Assembly (NCBI GenBank): GCA_964470285.1
Contig: CAYYBZ010000005.1
Location: forward strand, 1 to 22,557
DNA from: CAYYBZ01 sp964470285 [NCBI: uncultured Oligoflexia bacterium]
GTDB lineage: Bacteria; Bdellovibrionota_G; CAYYBZ01
Length of the DNA stretch: 22,557 bases
Direction: 5' to 3'
Positions 1-9,155 of this stretch are shown here, piece after piece. Position 1 is the stretch's first letter. Each line of letters begins with the position of its first letter. The notes beneath the pieces were generated by a model that was given only the letters and a program-made list of their open reading frames with translations, was not told the DNA's origin and ran no database searches. Both the position numbers and the translations under genes were made by a program.

Positions 1-22
1 CAGCAAGATAATTAAAATTTAA

Positions 23-478
23 ATGAATAATATGTTTTTTCTCGGTGTTCACATAGCAGGATGGATACTTGTTGTTTTAATAACAATTTCATTCATATTA
101 AAGTTTAATATCAAGAAAATACGATCGACCGGCCTTTCGCTTAAAAACATCGGGCTTTTATTTTTTAACTCATTAACTGCGCTTCTGGTTTTAATTTGCC
201 TTGCTGTGCTTTTTGCACAGAGCAGAACTCTTCCATTTACAAAAACACCCGGACTTTATAAAGATTCTGTCTCATTTATCAAAAGCTCCGGCTCAATTCA
301 TTCCGAGCAAATTCTTAACGGTTTATCAAAATGTGCCATGGGTAATATCCATAGATGCCTTTGCGATATAGATTCACTAGGGGAAAAATATCCGGGCGAT
401 AATGTAATCTTAAAAGTAAGGGAAATTATTACTGACGGAATTAGACTACAGGGAGAAAACCCCGAATTTCTCGAATAA
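23..478 (+). CDS. Small two-helix membrane protein of unknown function
   Basis: I do not recognise this 151-residue protein. Two hydrophobic segments are visible, at about residues 5-26 and 43-66, with a short basic loop between them, so it is an inner-membrane protein with a soluble tail of about 85 residues. The tail holds a small cysteine cluster (C103, C112 and C114) and no motif I can name. An in-frame stop directly precedes the ATG, so the start cannot lie further upstream. No Shine-Dalgarno site is visible. The stop is two bases before the start of the GT-C-like gene at 481, so the two are probably cotranscribed and may act together at the membrane. That partnership is inferred from spacing only. 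Confidence 0.6.
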   Translation: MNNMFFLGVHIAGWILVVLITISFILKFNIKKIRSTGLSLKNIGLLFFNSLTALLVLICLAVLFAQSRTLPFTKTPGLYKDSVSFIKSSGSIHSEQILNGLSKCAMGNIHRCLCDIDSLGEKYPGDNVILKVREIITDGIRLQGENPEFLE

Positions 479-480
479 AC

Positions 481-1926
481 ATGGAAGAAGGAAAAAACAG
501 ATATCTAAAATACGCATTAGGGCTATTGATTTTTACCCTGATATATCATTTCAGCGCAATTCAGGCAGACGGATATTACTATCTGGACGGAGGAGCAAGA
601 ATATTTGAATTAACGTCCCTGCCGACAAGGGATGTTTTTTCGTTTAATACGGGCTTTACTTTCTGGAGAGTAATCGAGTGGGTACCTAATATTCTATTTT
701 ACTGCCTTTACAGTATTGGCGGTGAAAAGCTTTTGTTGGTTTTAATCCCTGCCGTTTTCAGTTTTATTTTTTACTTCTTCTGGCTGATTAAAAAGGAAGG
801 TTACTCATACAAATCGATTTTTATTTACAGTCTTTTAGTAATTCTATTCTATCACTCCTGGTTTGTCATAAGAGCGGAAGTTTTAATGTGTTTATATTTC
901 TTTTTATTTTACTATTTTTTCATTTTGAAAGAATTCACGCTTGGCAAATCCCTGATAGCTGCATTTATTATACAGGTATTCTGGGTGAACTCACACCCGA
1001 GCTTTGTCATTTCAATAATATTTGCCCTTATAAGCTGTTTTGCTTTCATATTTGAGTTTCATATTGAAAAAAATGAAGAATCGATAAAAGGGATAAAGAG
1101 ATTTTCTGCATTGAGCGGGGTACTATTTGCGGCATCGCTTTGTAATCCTTATCATTATTTAAGTTTCAAAGACTTTTATTACAGGGTTTTCTCATTCGCA
1201 TACAAGGGAGTGGATATTACTCAGGCATTAAGCATGAACTCCTCAGGTGAATATATGACCTGGGTTTTACTGACAGTTTTTACGATAATATTTATTTTTA
1301 AGACAAAACATCGGGCTCTAAATGTCAGACTAGTCATTTTCGCGACCTTTTTTATGACCCTGTACGGTGTACGTTATTTGATTTTATTTCTGATAGCCGC
1401 GGCCCCGGTTTTTCTGTCACAGATTGACAATCTTTTGAAATCAGTATCAGAAAGATTTGTAAAGCGTAAAACTTACCCAAAGCCGTTTGAAATAATTTTG
1501 TGTATATTTTTGCTTATAATCTCCCTGTACGGTTTCTCTGTGCCGCGAAAATACCATAACCTTTATTCAGGGATTGATCCCTCTATCGAGTATCTTAAAT
1601 TTAGCGAAAAAGGCGGAAATATTTTTAATCCGTATGAATACGGCACATACATAATTCATAAACTGTATCCTGCATACAAAGTTTTTACGGACGGAAGATC
1701 CTACCTTTACGACCCGAATCTTGTTTATCTCGACTTTCGCAAGATCGCATACGGCAGTGATGAAGACAGGAACAAATTACTTAATTGCTACCCGGTTGAC
1801 TACGTTATCTGGCCGAAAAGTTCAATTGAGCTGTTTTCCTATCTTGAAAAATCAAAAAGCTTTGAGAAAGTCTTTTCCCAAAGTGACTTTGCAGTTTTCA
1901 AAAGACTTGCCCGCGACATTAACTAG
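481..1926 (+). CDS. Polytopic GT-C-like membrane protein, function unproven
   Basis: A 481-residue integral membrane protein with roughly ten hydrophobic helices. It has the sequence signature of an uncharacterised GT-C-fold-like family. The first loop has an acidic pattern (DGYYYLDGG followed by LPTRDVFSF and an EW pair). There is an R-A-E motif at the start of a helix (family usually R-P-E/Q), a W-x-N-x-H-P-S-F motif near residue 168 (family usually W-N-H-G-F), an N-P-Y after residue 220, and a C-terminal extracytoplasmic block around V-F-T-D-G-R-S-Y-L-Y. Members are thought to be lipid-linked sugar transferases, but no activity or substrate can be read from the sequence. The gene follows the small membrane protein by two bases and ends about 100 bp before sdhA. 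The A/T-rich, SD-less start ATG overlaps no other gene. Confidence 0.65.
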   Translation: MEEGKNRYLKYALGLLIFTLIYHFSAIQADGYYYLDGGARIFELTSLPTRDVFSFNTGFTFWRVIEWVPNILFYCLYSIGGEKLLLVLIPAVFSFIFYFFWLIKKEGYSYKSIFIYSLLVILFYHSWFVIRAEVLMCLYFFLFYYFFILKEFTLGKSLIAAFIIQVFWVNSHPSFVISIIFALISCFAFIFEFHIEKNEESIKGIKRFSALSGVLFAASLCNPYHYLSFKDFYYRVFSFAYKGVDITQALSMNSSGEYMTWVLLTVFTIIFIFKTKHRALNVRLVIFATFFMTLYGVRYLILFLIAAAPVFLSQIDNLLKSVSERFVKRKTYPKPFEIILCIFLLIISLYGFSVPRKYHNLYSGIDPSIEYLKFSEKGGNIFNPYEYGTYIIHKLYPAYKVFTDGRSYLYDPNLVYLDFRKIAYGSDEDRNKLLNCYPVDYVIWPKSSIELFSYLEKSKSFEKVFSQSDFAVFKRLARDIN

Positions 1927-1935
1927 CAAAATTTA

Positions 1936-1972
1936 TTGACATTTTTCTACTTTGTATTAATAAAGGTATACT
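1936..1972 (+). promoter_or_regulatory. Probable promoter of the sdh operon
   Basis: A perfect TTGACA lies at 1936-1941 and a good Pribnow-like TATACT at 1967-1972. They are 25 bp apart, too far to pair as a standard sigma-70 promoter. TTGACA could instead pair with AATAAA at 1959-1964 (17 bp), or TATACT could use a weaker -35. Promoter activity somewhere in this gap is likely, as it separates the membrane-protein gene from sdhA. The exact hexamers are uncertain. Confidence 0.45.
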
Positions 1973-2018
1973 TTCAAATTAAGTTAGAACTTGCGGGGGG
2001 AAGCCATTTTTTAAGCCT

Positions 2019-2023
2019 GGAGG
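2019..2023 (+). promoter_or_regulatory. Shine-Dalgarno site that fixes the sdhA start
   Basis: GGAGG, eight bases before the ATG at 2032. The reading frame stays open up to an ATG at 1936, but that ATG overlaps the TTGACA element, and the extra 32 residues do not resemble the SdhA family. The start at 2032 is therefore preferred. Confidence 0.85.
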
Positions 2024-2031
2024 ATGATGAG

Positions 2032-3756
2032 ATGACCGAACCTAAAACCCACGATGTGCTGATATTCGGAACGGGACTGGCAGGATTAAGAGCCGCTGTC
2101 GAGATAGCACGTAATATGGGAAATTCCGTTGACATGGGCCTTGTATCAAAGGTGCAGCTTAACCGAGCCCATTCGGTATGTGCCGAAGGAGGAACCGCTG
2201 CTGTTTTAAGGGAAGAGGAAGGTGACAGTTTCGATCTTCATTGCTGGGATTCAATAAAGGGTTCGGATTTTTTAGCCGATCAGGACGTAGTTGATAAGTT
2301 TGTAAAAATCTGCCCTCTTGAAATTAAACTTTTGGATCACTGGGGACTTCCCTGGTCAAGAAGGGATGACGGAAGGATTCTCCAAAGACCTTTCGGAGGA
2401 CACAGCTATCCAAGGGCAACAATGGCTGCCGATAAAACAGGCTTTTTTGAAATGCAATGCCTTTACGATCATTTGCTCAGATATAACGATAAATTCACAA
2501 GATACGACGAAGTTTTCGTAACAAGTATTTTAGTCGAAGACGGACAGTTTGCCGGCTTAACAGTTTACGATGCCATGAACGGTAAATTTGAACTTTTAAA
2601 AGCCAAAGCTCTGATGATTGCTACCGGCGGGATGGGGACCCTTTACGGCTTCACGACATATTCTCAGACCGTAACCGGTGACGGACAGGCCTACGCTTAC
2701 CGTGCCGGAATTCCTTTGGAGGACCCGGAATTTATACAGTTCCATCCTACCGGACTTGTTCCTTCCGGGATTTTAATGACCGAGGGTTGCAGGGGGGAAG
2801 GCGGTTATCTTAAAAACAACAAGGGTGAGCGTTTTATGGAAAACTATGCTCCCAAAATGATGGAGCTTGCACCACGGGACATCGTTTCAAGATCTGAAAC
2901 AACGGAAATACTGGAAGGCAGGGGTTTTGATTCGGTTGACGGACTGGGCTACATTGAACTTGATCTTACACATTTGGGAGCGAAAAGAATTAATACAGCT
3001 CTTCCTTTGATAAGGGAAGTTTGCATGAAATTTTTGGGCCTTGATCCAATAAAAGACGCCATTCCCATACGTCCTGTTGCTCATTATTCCATGGGCGGGG
3101 TAGAAGCAGATATTAACGGAGCGACCAAGGTTAAGGGAATATGGGCAGGAGGAGAAGTGGCTTGCACATCACTACACGGTGCAAACAGACTGGGTACAAA
3201 CTCAACGGCCGAGTGCCTTGTGTGGGGAAATATTTGCGGTGCAGAAATAGTAAAGTATCTGGAGACTAAACCTTCACTTAAAGAACCGCCTAAAGAAAAG
3301 GTCGAAAGTGAATTTAAAAGAGTATTTGAAGATACACTTGGTAAAAACGGAAAGGAAAATCCGTATCATCTGCGGCAGGAACTGAGAAAACTGATGGATG
3401 AAAACATGGGAGTTTACAGAACAGGCGAAAATATGGCAAAGGCTCTTGAAAAGGTCAGGGAACTTAAAAAACGCTTTAAAAATGTTTTTGTTAAGGATAA
3501 GGCGAAAGTCTACAATACAAATCTCATAAACACCTTAGAAACCGAAAACCTTCTGGATCTGGCGGAAGCTCTCATAACTGCGGGCCTTGCCAGAGAAGAA
3601 TCAAGAGGAGGACATTCAAGACGAGATTTTACAAAAAGAGACGATGAAAAGTGGCTCAAACATTCTTTGGTTTTTTATAAAAAAGACGGCGCACCTGATC
3701 TCGGATATAAACCGGTTACCATTACAAAATGGAAACCTGTGGAGAGAAAGTATTAA
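2032..3756 (+). CDS. sdhA: Succinate dehydrogenase/fumarate reductase flavoprotein subunit
   Basis: Catalytic flavoprotein of respiratory complex II, which interconverts succinate and fumarate on the cytoplasmic face of the membrane. The 574-residue protein from ATG 2032 has normal family length. The N-terminal dinucleotide fold has G-x-G-x-x-G at residues 13-18. H47 in [11 protein letters not shown] is at the position of the histidine that binds FAD covalently. Active-site residues matching E. coli SdhA H242, E255, R286, H354 and R399 are visible as H238, E251, R282, H351 and R386. The gene leads an A-C-D-B operon with good ribosome sites. Direction of the reaction (succinate oxidation or fumarate reduction) cannot be decided from the sequence. 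The next gene starts 11 bases after the stop. Confidence 0.95.
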   Translation: MTEPKTHDVLIFGTGLAGLRAAVEIARNMGNSVDMGLVSKVQLNRAHSVCAEGGTAAVLREEEGDSFDLHCWDSIKGSDFLADQDVVDKFVKICPLEIKLLDHWGLPWSRRDDGRILQRPFGGHSYPRATMAADKTGFFEMQCLYDHLLRYNDKFTRYDEVFVTSILVEDGQFAGLTVYDAMNGKFELLKAKALMIATGGMGTLYGFTTYSQTVTGDGQAYAYRAGIPLEDPEFIQFHPTGLVPSGILMTEGCRGEGGYLKNNKGERFMENYAPKMMELAPRDIVSRSETTEILEGRGFDSVDGLGYIELDLTHLGAKRINTALPLIREVCMKFLGLDPIKDAIPIRPVAHYSMGGVEADINGATKVKGIWAGGEVACTSLHGANRLGTNSTAECLVWGNICGAEIVKYLETKPSLKEPPKEKVESEFKRVFEDTLGKNGKENPYHLRQELRKLMDENMGVYRTGENMAKALEKVRELKKRFKNVFVKDKAKVYNTNLINTLETENLLDLAEALITAGLAREESRGGHSRRDFTKRDDEKWLKHSLVFYKKDGAPDLGYKPVTITKWKPVERKY

Positions 3757-3767
3757 AGGAGAAAAAA

Positions 3768-4208
3768 ATGGAAGTTAAAAGATATGATAACAGGCTGGGA
3801 ATTAAAGGATGGGCCGTAGGCGGAAGCTGGGGCATTGAAAGATACACCTACACTCTTCATAGAATTACAGGGCTCGGTATTCTTTCATATTTCCTGCTGC
3901 ACATTATGGTAACCTCCTCAAGAGCCTTCGGTCAGGCAGCGTGGGAAAGAGCCATGAATGCTGTCCATCATCCCGTTTTTCTTCTGGGTGAGTATTTAGT
4001 GTTTGCAGCCTTTGCATTTCATGCGGTTAACGGAATAAGACTTGTAATGGTAGAACTTGGCTTTGCGGTAGGCAATCCTGAAGAGCCCATTTATCCTTAC
4101 AAAACCTCTTTAAATGTTCAAAGACCGCTTGTTTATATCACTTACCTGATTGCAGGCGTTCTTTGCTTTTTTGGAATATACAACCTAATGCAGCTTAAAT
4201 CCTTTTAA
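3768..4208 (+). CDS. sdhC: Succinate dehydrogenase cytochrome b subunit, first membrane anchor
   Basis: Membrane anchor of complex II, 146 residues with three hydrophobic helices (about 28-50, 70-95 and 120-142). H-R-I-T-G-L at 31-36 is the typical SdhC quinone-site region. F-H-A-V-N-G-I-R places H85 at the position of the E. coli SdhC haem ligand H84. A second helix-embedded histidine, H45 in L-L-H-I, is not used in the one-haem E. coli enzyme and may indicate a second haem. The ATG at 3768 is chosen because AAGGAG (3756-3761) lies six bases upstream. An in-frame ATG at 3729 lies inside sdhA and has no site. The sdhD gene follows after 16 bases. Confidence 0.88.
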   Translation: MEVKRYDNRLGIKGWAVGGSWGIERYTYTLHRITGLGILSYFLLHIMVTSSRAFGQAAWERAMNAVHHPVFLLGEYLVFAAFAFHAVNGIRLVMVELGFAVGNPEEPIYPYKTSLNVQRPLVYITYLIAGVLCFFGIYNLMQLKSF

Positions 4209-4224
4209 GTTTTAGGAGTTTAAA

Positions 4225-4599
4225 ATGCGCGAAACCAAATTATGGACATGGCATATCATAACAGCAGTTATTGTTTTAGTATTTCTCGGTCTTCACATGG
4301 CCATTCAACATCTTGATCTTATTTGGGGATACTTAAGCCCCGCAGAAGGCAGGGCCATTGAATGGGACAACGTGCTTTTTAGAATGAAATCCATGTTCTT
4401 TGCTGTTACTTACATAGTTCTATTAGGAGCGGCCCTCTATCACGGACTTTACGGACTCAGGACAATAATTTTTGAGCTTAATCCAGGGAAGAGTCTTAAA
4501 AAATTCGTAACGGTTATGCTGTGGCTAGGAGGGGCGGGACTTTTTGTATTCGGAACTTACGCTGCTGTAGCCGCTAAAATGCTGGCAGATAAAATCTAA
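4225..4599 (+). CDS. sdhD: Succinate dehydrogenase second membrane anchor
   Basis: Second hydrophobic subunit of complex II, 124 residues with three helices (about 10-30, 54-78 and 94-118). Y-H-G-L-Y-G-L-R puts H73 at the position of the E. coli SdhD haem ligand H71. H10, H24 and H29 are also in or near the first helix. Together with H45 of SdhC these could bind a second haem b, as in two-anchor, two-haem (type A) complexes. That haem count is an inference. AGGAG at 4214-4218 lies six bases before the ATG. The gene sits between sdhC and sdhB, and its place and length leave little doubt about its identity although anchors are poorly conserved. Confidence 0.85.
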   Translation: MRETKLWTWHIITAVIVLVFLGLHMAIQHLDLIWGYLSPAEGRAIEWDNVLFRMKSMFFAVTYIVLLGAALYHGLYGLRTIIFELNPGKSLKKFVTVMLWLGGAGLFVFGTYAAVAAKMLADKI

Positions 4600-4617
4600 A
4601 GAAAGGTTTTTGATAAA

Positions 4618-5451
4618 ATGACAAATTCTAAATCCGTAAAAGAAATTACCTTTAAGGTAAGAAGATTTGATCCCGAGAAGGACAATGAACCGTACTGGCA
4701 GAATTTTCAAGTAAAGGTTCACCCGGGCATGACTGTTTTAGACGGACTTCATGAATTAAAGTGGAATCATGATTCTACGTTGGGTATGAGATATTCCTGC
4801 CGAATGGGAGTATGCGGTTCATGCGCAATGCTGATTAACAATAAACCGGCGCTGGCCTGTAATACACAGATTCTTCACGTTACACAAAATGTTTTATGCA
4901 TTGGTCCATTACCAAATTTCGGGATAGTAAGGGACCTGGTCCCCGATCTAACCCCGATGCTCGACAAGCATAAAAGTCTATTCCCTTTTATTTTAAGGGA
5001 AGGCTCAATTGAGATGAAAAACCCTTCAGGCGAATATTATCAATCACCTGAAGACCTTGTTAAATACTTACAGTTTGCTTATTGCATAAAGTGCGGCGCA
5101 TGCATGGCCGCCTGCCCTACTCTTGCAACCGACAAAGAGTACCTCGGTCCCATGCCGTTAACCGCAAGTCAAAGATACAACTCGGACACCCGGGATGACG
5201 GGTTTAACAAGAGGAAGGAAGTTGCAGGAGCCACTAACGGCGCGTACAGCTGCCATTACGGCGGGGAATGTTCAAGGGTGTGTCCCAAGGGGGTGGATCC
5301 GGCAAGGGCAATACAGCTACTTAAAAGAACGATGGTATTCGATTACCTTAAATTCCTAAAAAAGCATTCGCCTTCAAAAATATTGCCAAACCTAACCGAA
5401 GGAAAAAGGAAAGAAGGGGTTCCAAATGCCCCTGAACATACAGTAAAATAA
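4618..5451 (+). CDS. sdhB: Succinate dehydrogenase/fumarate reductase iron-sulfur subunit
   Basis: Electron-transfer subunit linking the flavin of SdhA to the membrane haem/quinone site. All three cluster motifs are complete in the 277-residue protein. The [2Fe-2S] cluster uses C61, C66, C69 and C81. The [4Fe-4S] cluster uses C156, C159, C162 and C222. The [3Fe-4S] cluster uses C166, C212 and C218, matching the E. coli ligand pattern. The motif V-C-P-K-G-V-D-P after C218 is diagnostic. A weak site (AAAGG at 4602-4606) lies 11 bases before the ATG. The C-terminal 40 residues are basic and less conserved. It is the last gene of the A-C-D-B operon; 81 bases separate it from the next gene, and no clear terminator is visible there. 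Confidence 0.95.
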   Translation: MTNSKSVKEITFKVRRFDPEKDNEPYWQNFQVKVHPGMTVLDGLHELKWNHDSTLGMRYSCRMGVCGSCAMLINNKPALACNTQILHVTQNVLCIGPLPNFGIVRDLVPDLTPMLDKHKSLFPFILREGSIEMKNPSGEYYQSPEDLVKYLQFAYCIKCGACMAACPTLATDKEYLGPMPLTASQRYNSDTRDDGFNKRKEVAGATNGAYSCHYGGECSRVCPKGVDPARAIQLLKRTMVFDYLKFLKKHSPSKILPNLTEGKRKEGVPNAPEHTVK

Positions 5452-5532
5452 GCCGTATTTTTTATTCTTTGACCATTAAGAGTATTTAGTATTACATTTT
5501 AGATTAAAACATTCATAATATTCGAGACAAAA

Positions 5533-7209
5533 ATGCTTAACCGTAAAATTATCACAATTTTTTTACTCTTATCTATAACATTTTTGACTTCCTGTTATTT
5601 TGATCAATATAGAACACTGGGCACTTTTACTATTAAAGCCGAGTTTCCGGGAATAAGATCATCAGTAACCGGCCGGAAGGCAAAACCTGTTGATGCGGCT
5701 ATTGATTATGTCCCGGGCTTTATAGATAGAATAGATGTTGTTCTGACAGATACCGACGGTAACGTCTACACCTCTCAATCAAGAAGGAGTCCGGATTCAC
5801 AATATTCCAGTGCCGTCGAGGTTCCTTCCGTTCAGTATAGCGACAATTACAGTATTCAAATAACCGCTTTTACCTGCAACAGTAAGAGTTTCGGCGAATG
5901 TGACGATGAAACCGACACGATTCATAAGTGGATAGTCACTCATATCGGATCAAACGAATCGACCATGATAGACTTTTCTTTAGGAAATCCCCAAATCTCC
6001 GTTAATCTGAGCATAGAATCGCAAAAGGCTTTAGATGAAACACCTCTTTCTTATCCGTTTGAACATTCTGAATTACTGTCAGCGCATTTCTCCGGTAAAT
6101 ACTTAGATGAAGTATATTGCATGGCTCTGGATGAATCTGGAAGAATAGGGTTTTCCTGGTTTTCTCCTGAAAACGAGCAATTAAAAATAAAGATTTTAGA
6201 TTCACACGGCTTTGATTTAACCGAAACAATAACTATTAGCAATGCAAAATCGTCAGTACGTCTGTCCTGCATTTATATGGGTGGACGATTTCTTGTCCCG
6301 TTTAGCAGGCAAATAAGCGGCAATAAATTAATAGTCGGTCAAATTGATAATAATTTGATCTCATCAGAAATAGCAATACCAACAGATACTGCATGGAAAG
6401 ATAATCCCATACTCTATCCCTACATTACAAATAACAGTAATATAATTGGAATTGCTTATGTTTATGAAACCTTTGATTATAATTTCGGTAGAAGCGTGTT
6501 TCAAATATTTGATAAATCATTAGAAAACTTAAGCGACCACAATGAGAATGAATTTTTAGCCGGCCAAAGTCTTTCTCCATCAATAACCATAATAGATGAC
6601 AACCACTATTTGATAGCGGCATATGAACAATCTAACAATGCCTTAAGGGCTCACATCGTTAATTCAGAAAATGAAATCTTGACCGATATTTTGAAAGCAA
6701 TTGGACCAGAAGGTCCATTCTCACCGCATCCCTTTCATTATCATATATTAACTATTTTAGATGATGGATACGAAAATCTTCCGGATATTGCCTTTACCTT
6801 ATCCTACCTGCCTCTTCCTCTTGCAGAGCATTTAGAAAATATTTCATTAACACCATCACTTGACTTGGATGATCAAACTAAAAAACCTTATAAAAACTTT
6901 CCGGGTATAACCCGTTCTTTTTCTCAGAAAAAACACAGCAACTATCTTTTATCAGCAATAGTACAAAATCCTGCCGGTGATTCAAGATTTGATATTTATT
7001 ACTCAGATACTTCCATCGATTCCGATTATGTAGAAAGCTTAACAAAGGTTCATGACTTTAGTTCAAATATTGATGTAGGTAAACCCTTGGTTGACATTAA
7101 TGAGGACGGTTTGGCTGTAATTTCCTGGGTGGGAGTAGATTCCTCTGATTCAAATCCGGATAACTGGGAATACCGAATATACTTTAAAAGATATCTATTC
7201 CCGATATAA
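5533..7209 (+). CDS. Large lipoprotein of unknown function, possibly beta-propeller
   Basis: A 558-residue exported lipoprotein. The N terminus is a lipoprotein signal with lipobox L-T-S-C, so C21 is the predicted acylation site. There are no further membrane helices. The first ~150 residues look like an Ig-like or beta-sandwich domain. The rest has loosely repeated blocks of about 50 residues that alternate a short beta strand with a polar turn, ending in D-I-N-E-D-G-L-A-V-I-S-W-V. That pattern is seen in beta-propeller and VCBS-like surface proteins. I cannot name a family or ligand. The next gene starts 11 bases after the stop, so it is probably cotranscribed with the TPR membrane protein. 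A weak promoter-like TTGACC lies at 5469-5474. Confidence 0.6.
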   Translation: MLNRKIITIFLLLSITFLTSCYFDQYRTLGTFTIKAEFPGIRSSVTGRKAKPVDAAIDYVPGFIDRIDVVLTDTDGNVYTSQSRRSPDSQYSSAVEVPSVQYSDNYSIQITAFTCNSKSFGECDDETDTIHKWIVTHIGSNESTMIDFSLGNPQISVNLSIESQKALDETPLSYPFEHSELLSAHFSGKYLDEVYCMALDESGRIGFSWFSPENEQLKIKILDSHGFDLTETITISNAKSSVRLSCIYMGGRFLVPFSRQISGNKLIVGQIDNNLISSEIAIPTDTAWKDNPILYPYITNNSNIIGIAYVYETFDYNFGRSVFQIFDKSLENLSDHNENEFLAGQSLSPSITIIDDNHYLIAAYEQSNNALRAHIVNSENEILTDILKAIGPEGPFSPHPFHYHILTILDDGYENLPDIAFTLSYLPLPLAEHLENISLTPSLDLDDQTKKPYKNFPGITRSFSQKKHSNYLLSAIVQNPAGDSRFDIYYSDTSIDSDYVESLTKVHDFSSNIDVGKPLVDINEDGLAVISWVGVDSSDSNPDNWEYRIYFKRYLFPI

Positions 7210-7220
7210 TTTTGCTTCTC

Positions 7221-9149
7221 ATGAAAAAATTTCTTAACCCAAAATCTTCACAGTTCTGGCTGGTAGCATGCATTGTTTTTGGGCTGATTTTAAGAATTCT
7301 TTATCAGTTATGCTACAGCAATAATTTCGTATTCTTCTCCGCCCCTGTCGGAGAAGGAAGAACTTTTTTAAATCTATCAAGAGATTTGACCTATTTAAAA
7401 ATATTCAATCCCGAGCTTCTCTTTTCAAGCCCCGTATATCTTATTTTTCTTGATGTCTTTAGGTTCTTTGCAGGAACTTTTAAGGCAGTGTATATAGTTC
7501 AGTCAATTCTCGGACTCTTGAACATCTATCTTATTTTTAGTATCACTCGGAATTTATTTAGCGGGAAGGTAGGAATTTTATCTTCCTGGATTTACGTTTT
7601 AACACCGGTTTTTCTATTTTACGAATCCAAAGTTTCTCCTTTATTGCCGGGCATTACAACAATTCTCTTAATTATTTTGCTGATTCAAAACATACATAAG
7701 AAAAATAATTTTCTTGCATACTGCATTTTAGGGCTCTTATCGGGATTAATCATAAATATTTATTCTTTTACACTATTCATTCTAATCGCATGTCTTTTTG
7801 CCCTGCTTATACTTGCACCCGGATATATTCTGATAAACCGTGTAAGAATAGTTTTTACCCTTTTCTTCTTTGCCCTGTCATGCCTGCCCATAATGATCTG
7901 GTTTAGAATGATTGCGGGAGAGCATCAGTTTTTTCCCAATAAGCTTGGGCTTCAATTCTTTGCTCAGAATTCTTTGCCGGAGGAAAATAATACTTTCACC
8001 GAAGCAGTTTCCGATATGGACTCTGCCGCATTAAAAAAACTGCTATTAATGGCAGAAAAGGATGAAAAGAATATAGTAAAATTTAATCACATCGATAAGC
8101 ATTTTGCCTTAAAAAGACTTAAAAGCATGGCTAATAACCCGGCATCCTATCTGTCGAATTCATCTAAGAAAATTATTGATCTGTTTTCCCTTAAAGAGAA
8201 TACAGGCACTAAAAGCTTTGCATATGAAAACGCCGGGTGCCCGGTATTCTGTATTCTTTTTATCTCCTGCGCCTTATTGCTTGTCCTGGGATTTATCGGT
8301 ATGGCGCTTGTAAAAATAAACAGACCCATAAAATTATTCTTAGGGATATATGTTTTAATTTGCTTTCTTTCATTTATATTTCTCGATTCCAGTGCCGAAT
8401 TAAGATCCTTTATCACAATAGCTTTAATACCTTTTTCATCATGTATTTTGTTTGATTCTATTCGTCTTGTAAATTATTCAGGATATAAAAAGTACTTAAG
8501 GCTGACAGTCCTTATTATATCCGCCTTCTTCATGATTCTGTTTCAAAACACAAAATATACTCCTGTGGACAAAGTGCAGTATTTCTTCAACAATGCACTG
8601 GCATATGAATATCTGGATGACTTGCCTTCAGCCGTAAGCTGGTATCAGATTGCAATAAGACATGACCCGGACAATATTTACATTATCAAAAAAGCTTCAA
8701 TTGCTGCCTTAAAAGGTCTTAAATACTCTGATGCTGAACTGTTTATTAATAAAGGTTTAGAAATTCTTCCTGATTCCTCTTCCCTTCATAACAATCTGGG
8801 GCTTGTACATTTGAATACGGGAAATCTGTCCCAAGCGAAAAAAGAGTTCCTGATCGTCCTTAAAAACAACCCGAAGGACAGCTGGGCTCTTTTCAATTTG
8901 GGTCTTGTAAGCAAAAATCTCGATGAAACGGATGAAGCAATAATCTATCTTAAAAAAATATCGAGGAAATCAAGCATTTATCCGCAAAGCATTCAGCTTC
9001 TGGCAAAAATATATCAGGAAAGTGGCAGCTTTAAAAAGGCCAAAGCCTATTACAGGGAATTAAAATTATTATTTCCGAATAATCCTTTTTTTGGATTTAA
9101 AATCGACCAGATGAACAAACTTGATAAAAACACATACGGTAAAAACTAA
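7221..9149 (+). CDS. GT-C-like polytopic membrane protein with C-terminal TPR repeats
   Basis: A 642-residue protein in two parts. Residues 1 to about 450 carry ten or more hydrophobic helices in the arrangement of PMT/ArnT-type GT-C glycosyltransferases. These include a charged first loop and the S-S-P-V-Y-L-I-F-L-D-V-F block that corresponds to the family's P-x-Y motif. The aspartate usually found in the first loop seems to be replaced (G-E-G-R). Residues about 455-630 form four or five TPR units, for example A-L-A-Y-E-Y-L-D-D-L and N-N-L-G-L-V-H-L-N-T-G-N. A likely role is transfer of a lipid-linked sugar to an envelope substrate, with the TPRs as a docking arm, but the substrate is unknown. 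ATG 7221 is preferred over the TTG three codons upstream; neither has a clear ribosome site. It ends six bases before the convergent pepD. Confidence 0.65.
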   Translation: MKKFLNPKSSQFWLVACIVFGLILRILYQLCYSNNFVFFSAPVGEGRTFLNLSRDLTYLKIFNPELLFSSPVYLIFLDVFRFFAGTFKAVYIVQSILGLLNIYLIFSITRNLFSGKVGILSSWIYVLTPVFLFYESKVSPLLPGITTILLIILLIQNIHKKNNFLAYCILGLLSGLIINIYSFTLFILIACLFALLILAPGYILINRVRIVFTLFFFALSCLPIMIWFRMIAGEHQFFPNKLGLQFFAQNSLPEENNTFTEAVSDMDSAALKKLLLMAEKDEKNIVKFNHIDKHFALKRLKSMANNPASYLSNSSKKIIDLFSLKENTGTKSFAYENAGCPVFCILFISCALLLVLGFIGMALVKINRPIKLFLGIYVLICFLSFIFLDSSAELRSFITIALIPFSSCILFDSIRLVNYSGYKKYLRLTVLIISAFFMILFQNTKYTPVDKVQYFFNNALAYEYLDDLPSAVSWYQIAIRHDPDNIYIIKKASIAALKGLKYSDAELFINKGLEILPDSSSLHNNLGLVHLNTGNLSQAKKEFLIVLKNNPKDSWALFNLGLVSKNLDETDEAIIYLKKISRKSSIYPQSIQLLAKIYQESGSFKKAKAYYRELKLLFPNNPFFGFKIDQMNKLDKNTYGKN

Positions 9150-9155
9150 TATTTT

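Noticed and set aside
1936-2031. In-frame upstream extension of sdhA
   Set aside because: The ATG at 1936 overlaps the TTGACA element, has no ribosome site, and the extra residues do not match the SdhA family.
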